Shown piece by piece: positions 32,871 to 33,633 of a DNA stretch of 33,633 nt. Source of the DNA: Actinomycetales bacterium (GTDB lineage: Bacteria; Actinomycetota; Actinomycetes; Actinomycetales; Quadrisphaeraceae); the NCBI GenBank assembly GCA_022701985.1, contig JAKONK010000039.1:1-33633 (forward strand). The letters run 5' to 3'. Below the pieces are notes generated by a model that was not told the DNA's origin, made no database searches, and worked only from the letters and a program-made list of their open reading frames with translations. The position numbers and the translations under genes were made by a program. Position 1 is the stretch's first letter, and each line of letters starts with the position of its first letter.

Positions 32871-32993
32871 GCCTGGCGCGCGGACCTCGAGGTGGCCCAC
32901 GAGCTCCTCGACGCCGCTGGCACCGAGCCCTGGCTGCAGCACCCCTGCATCAGCACCCATCACAGCGGCCCCGGTGAGCGCGACGCCGCGTGA
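32871..32993 (+). pseudogene. orphan coding-like fragment, possible gene remnant
   Basis: In the 338-base gap between the sirtuin and VOC genes, one plus-strand frame reads AWRADLEVAHELLDAAGTEP, continues with WLQHPCISTHHSG and ends at TGA (32991-32993). Nearly every one of the 40 codons ends in G or C, as in the real genes, and the composition looks protein-like. No convincing start precedes it; the only in-frame candidate is an internal GTG at 32892. It may be the 3' end of a decayed gene or a short gene with an unusual start. The family is not recognised. Confidence 0.35.
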
Positions 32994-33014
32994 TCGGCCT
33001 GGTGACCTCGTCGC

Positions 33015-33043
33015 CGTCAGCGGTCACACCTGCCCCGCTGACG
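33015..33043. promoter_or_regulatory. 9-bp inverted repeat upstream of the VOC gene
   Basis: CGTCAGCGG (33015-33023) pairs perfectly with CCGCTGACG (33035-33043) across 11 bases. It lies about 115 bases before the VOC start and 22 bases after the orphan fragment. It could be an operator for the VOC gene or a hairpin ending the fragment. Confidence 0.4.
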
Positions 33044-33158
33044 TCGGAGCGTCCCGCACCCCGTCGGCCCTCCCCGACGAGCCCTGCTCCTGACCGGTGA
33101 GTTCCCCGCGGTCGCGGCGTCCACCAGGGGAAGGACACATCCCACGAGAGGACCAGCG

Positions 33159-33633
33159 ATGCCCGAGATGGTGACCTGCCTGTGGTTCGACGGTCGCGCC
33201 GAGGAGGCGGCGCAGCGGTACACGTCGCTGTTCCCGAACAGCAGCATCGACGCCGTGGTGCCCTCCCCGGCCGACAACCCCAGCACGCCCGAGGGCGGGG
33301 TCCTCACCGTGGAGTTCACCCTCGACGGTCGGCGGTTCCTCGGCCTCAACGGCGGACCCCGGTTCACGCCCAACGAGGCGACGAGCATCCAGGTCGTGTG
33401 CGCCGACCAGGTCGAGGTCGACCGCTACTGGTACGGGCTCCTGGAGGGCGGAGGCACGGAGAGCGACTGCAGCTGGCTGAAGGACCCGTGGGGCTTCTCG
33501 TGGCAGATCGTCCCGGTGCGGCTCACGGAGCTCATGGCCGACCCGGACCCCGCCAGGGCCCGGGCCGCCATGCAGTCGATGATGACGATGCAGCGGATCG
33601 ACGTCGCCCGGCTGGAGCGCGACGTCGCCGCCG
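33159..33633 (+). CDS. PhnB-like VOC-family protein, 3' end outside window
   Basis: 158 codons are visible before the right edge. ATG 33159 follows AGAGGA with a 6-base spacer. The sequence MPEMVTCLWFDGRAEEAAQR, FTLDGRRFLGLNGGP, FTPNEATSIQVVC and WLKDPWGFSWQIVPVRLTEL is characteristic of the PhnB-like / 'demethylubiquinone methyltransferase' branch of the VOC superfamily. Despite that label, these proteins are not proven methyltransferases and the function is unknown. The C-terminal part (ADPDPARARAAMQSMMTMQR) is the usual helical tail, so little is missing. Confidence 0.9.
   Translation, partial: MPEMVTCLWFDGRAEEAAQRYTSLFPNSSIDAVVPSPADNPSTPEGGVLTVEFTLDGRRFLGLNGGPRFTPNEATSIQVVCADQVEVDRYWYGLLEGGGTESDCSWLKDPWGFSWQIVPVRLTELMADPDPARARAAMQSMMTMQRIDVARLERDVAA

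Noticed and set aside
1-33633. tRNA, rRNA, CRISPR array, insertion sequence or biosynthetic gene cluster
   Set aside because: No cloverleaf, conserved rRNA stretch, regularly spaced repeat, transposase or terminal inverted repeat was recognised on reading. No large modular synthase is present.

Overview
The window is very GC-rich DNA. Its genes have almost exclusively G or C in the third codon position, make heavy use of GTG starts, and often overlap start and stop codons (GTGA, ATGA, TGATG). Together with families such as UdgX, DUF3072, DUF1684, the actinobacterial CpaE-like small protein and a FabG4/thiolase/MaoC cluster, this points to an actinomycete chromosome. A Kineosporiales-type organism is plausible, but that is inference. 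No rRNA, tRNA, CRISPR array, transposase or phage gene was seen. It reads as ordinary chromosome with a few unusual loci.

Layout, left to right. 1-485 (minus): the 5' part of a CpaE-like gene and a DUF3072 gene. 555-2263 (plus): an NAD-dependent epimerase translationally coupled to a UdgX-type uracil-DNA glycosylase, followed by an 11-bp tandem repeat array ending in a hairpin. 6409-2311 (minus): a tight five-gene run of metallophosphoesterase, zinc alcohol dehydrogenase, HNH endonuclease, App1-type phosphatase and DUF1684 protein. 6443-7660 (plus): serA, followed by an unannotated 39-codon gene on the minus strand with a perfect Shine-Dalgarno sequence. 8197-11837 (plus): a secreted alpha/beta hydrolase fused through a membrane segment to an ABC ATPase, with its ABC-2 permease. 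11962-13263: a small membrane protein and a TRIC/UPF0126 channel protein. 13470-18794 (plus): two tandemly duplicated membrane GGDEF proteins whose C-terminal EAL domains have lost the catalytic residues. 21469-18778 (minus): MFS exporter, Nei/Fpg DNA glycosylase and phosphoribosyltransferase. 21639-23711 (plus): two aldo/keto reductases. 25016-23799 (minus): glutathione-independent formaldehyde dehydrogenase with a clear promoter. 25163-25378 (plus): a DUF2945 protein.

The right-hand part, 25439-31982, is a lipid (acyl-CoA) module. MaoC hydratase, FabG4-like reductase and thiolase form an overlapping minus-strand operon. Divergent from it are a TetR regulator and an acyl-CoA oxidase-like enzyme with overlapping start and stop. 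Together these enzymes cover the steps of beta-oxidation or its reversal: acyl-CoA oxidation, hydration, ketoacyl/hydroxyacyl interconversion and thiolysis. The 79-bp divergent gap holds two leaderless-type promoters facing away from a palindrome, a likely TetR operator. A class II-like sirtuin and the start of a PhnB-like VOC protein close the window.

The most noteworthy items are the hydrolase-ABC fusion, the paired GGDEF/degenerate-EAL proteins, the hidden 39-residue peptide gene with a 14-bp palindrome upstream, two 21-bp hairpin terminators that share a sequence but differ by compensatory changes, and a codon-biased orphan fragment at 32871-32993. No clearly new multi-gene system is evident. 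These are the best candidates for something undescribed.
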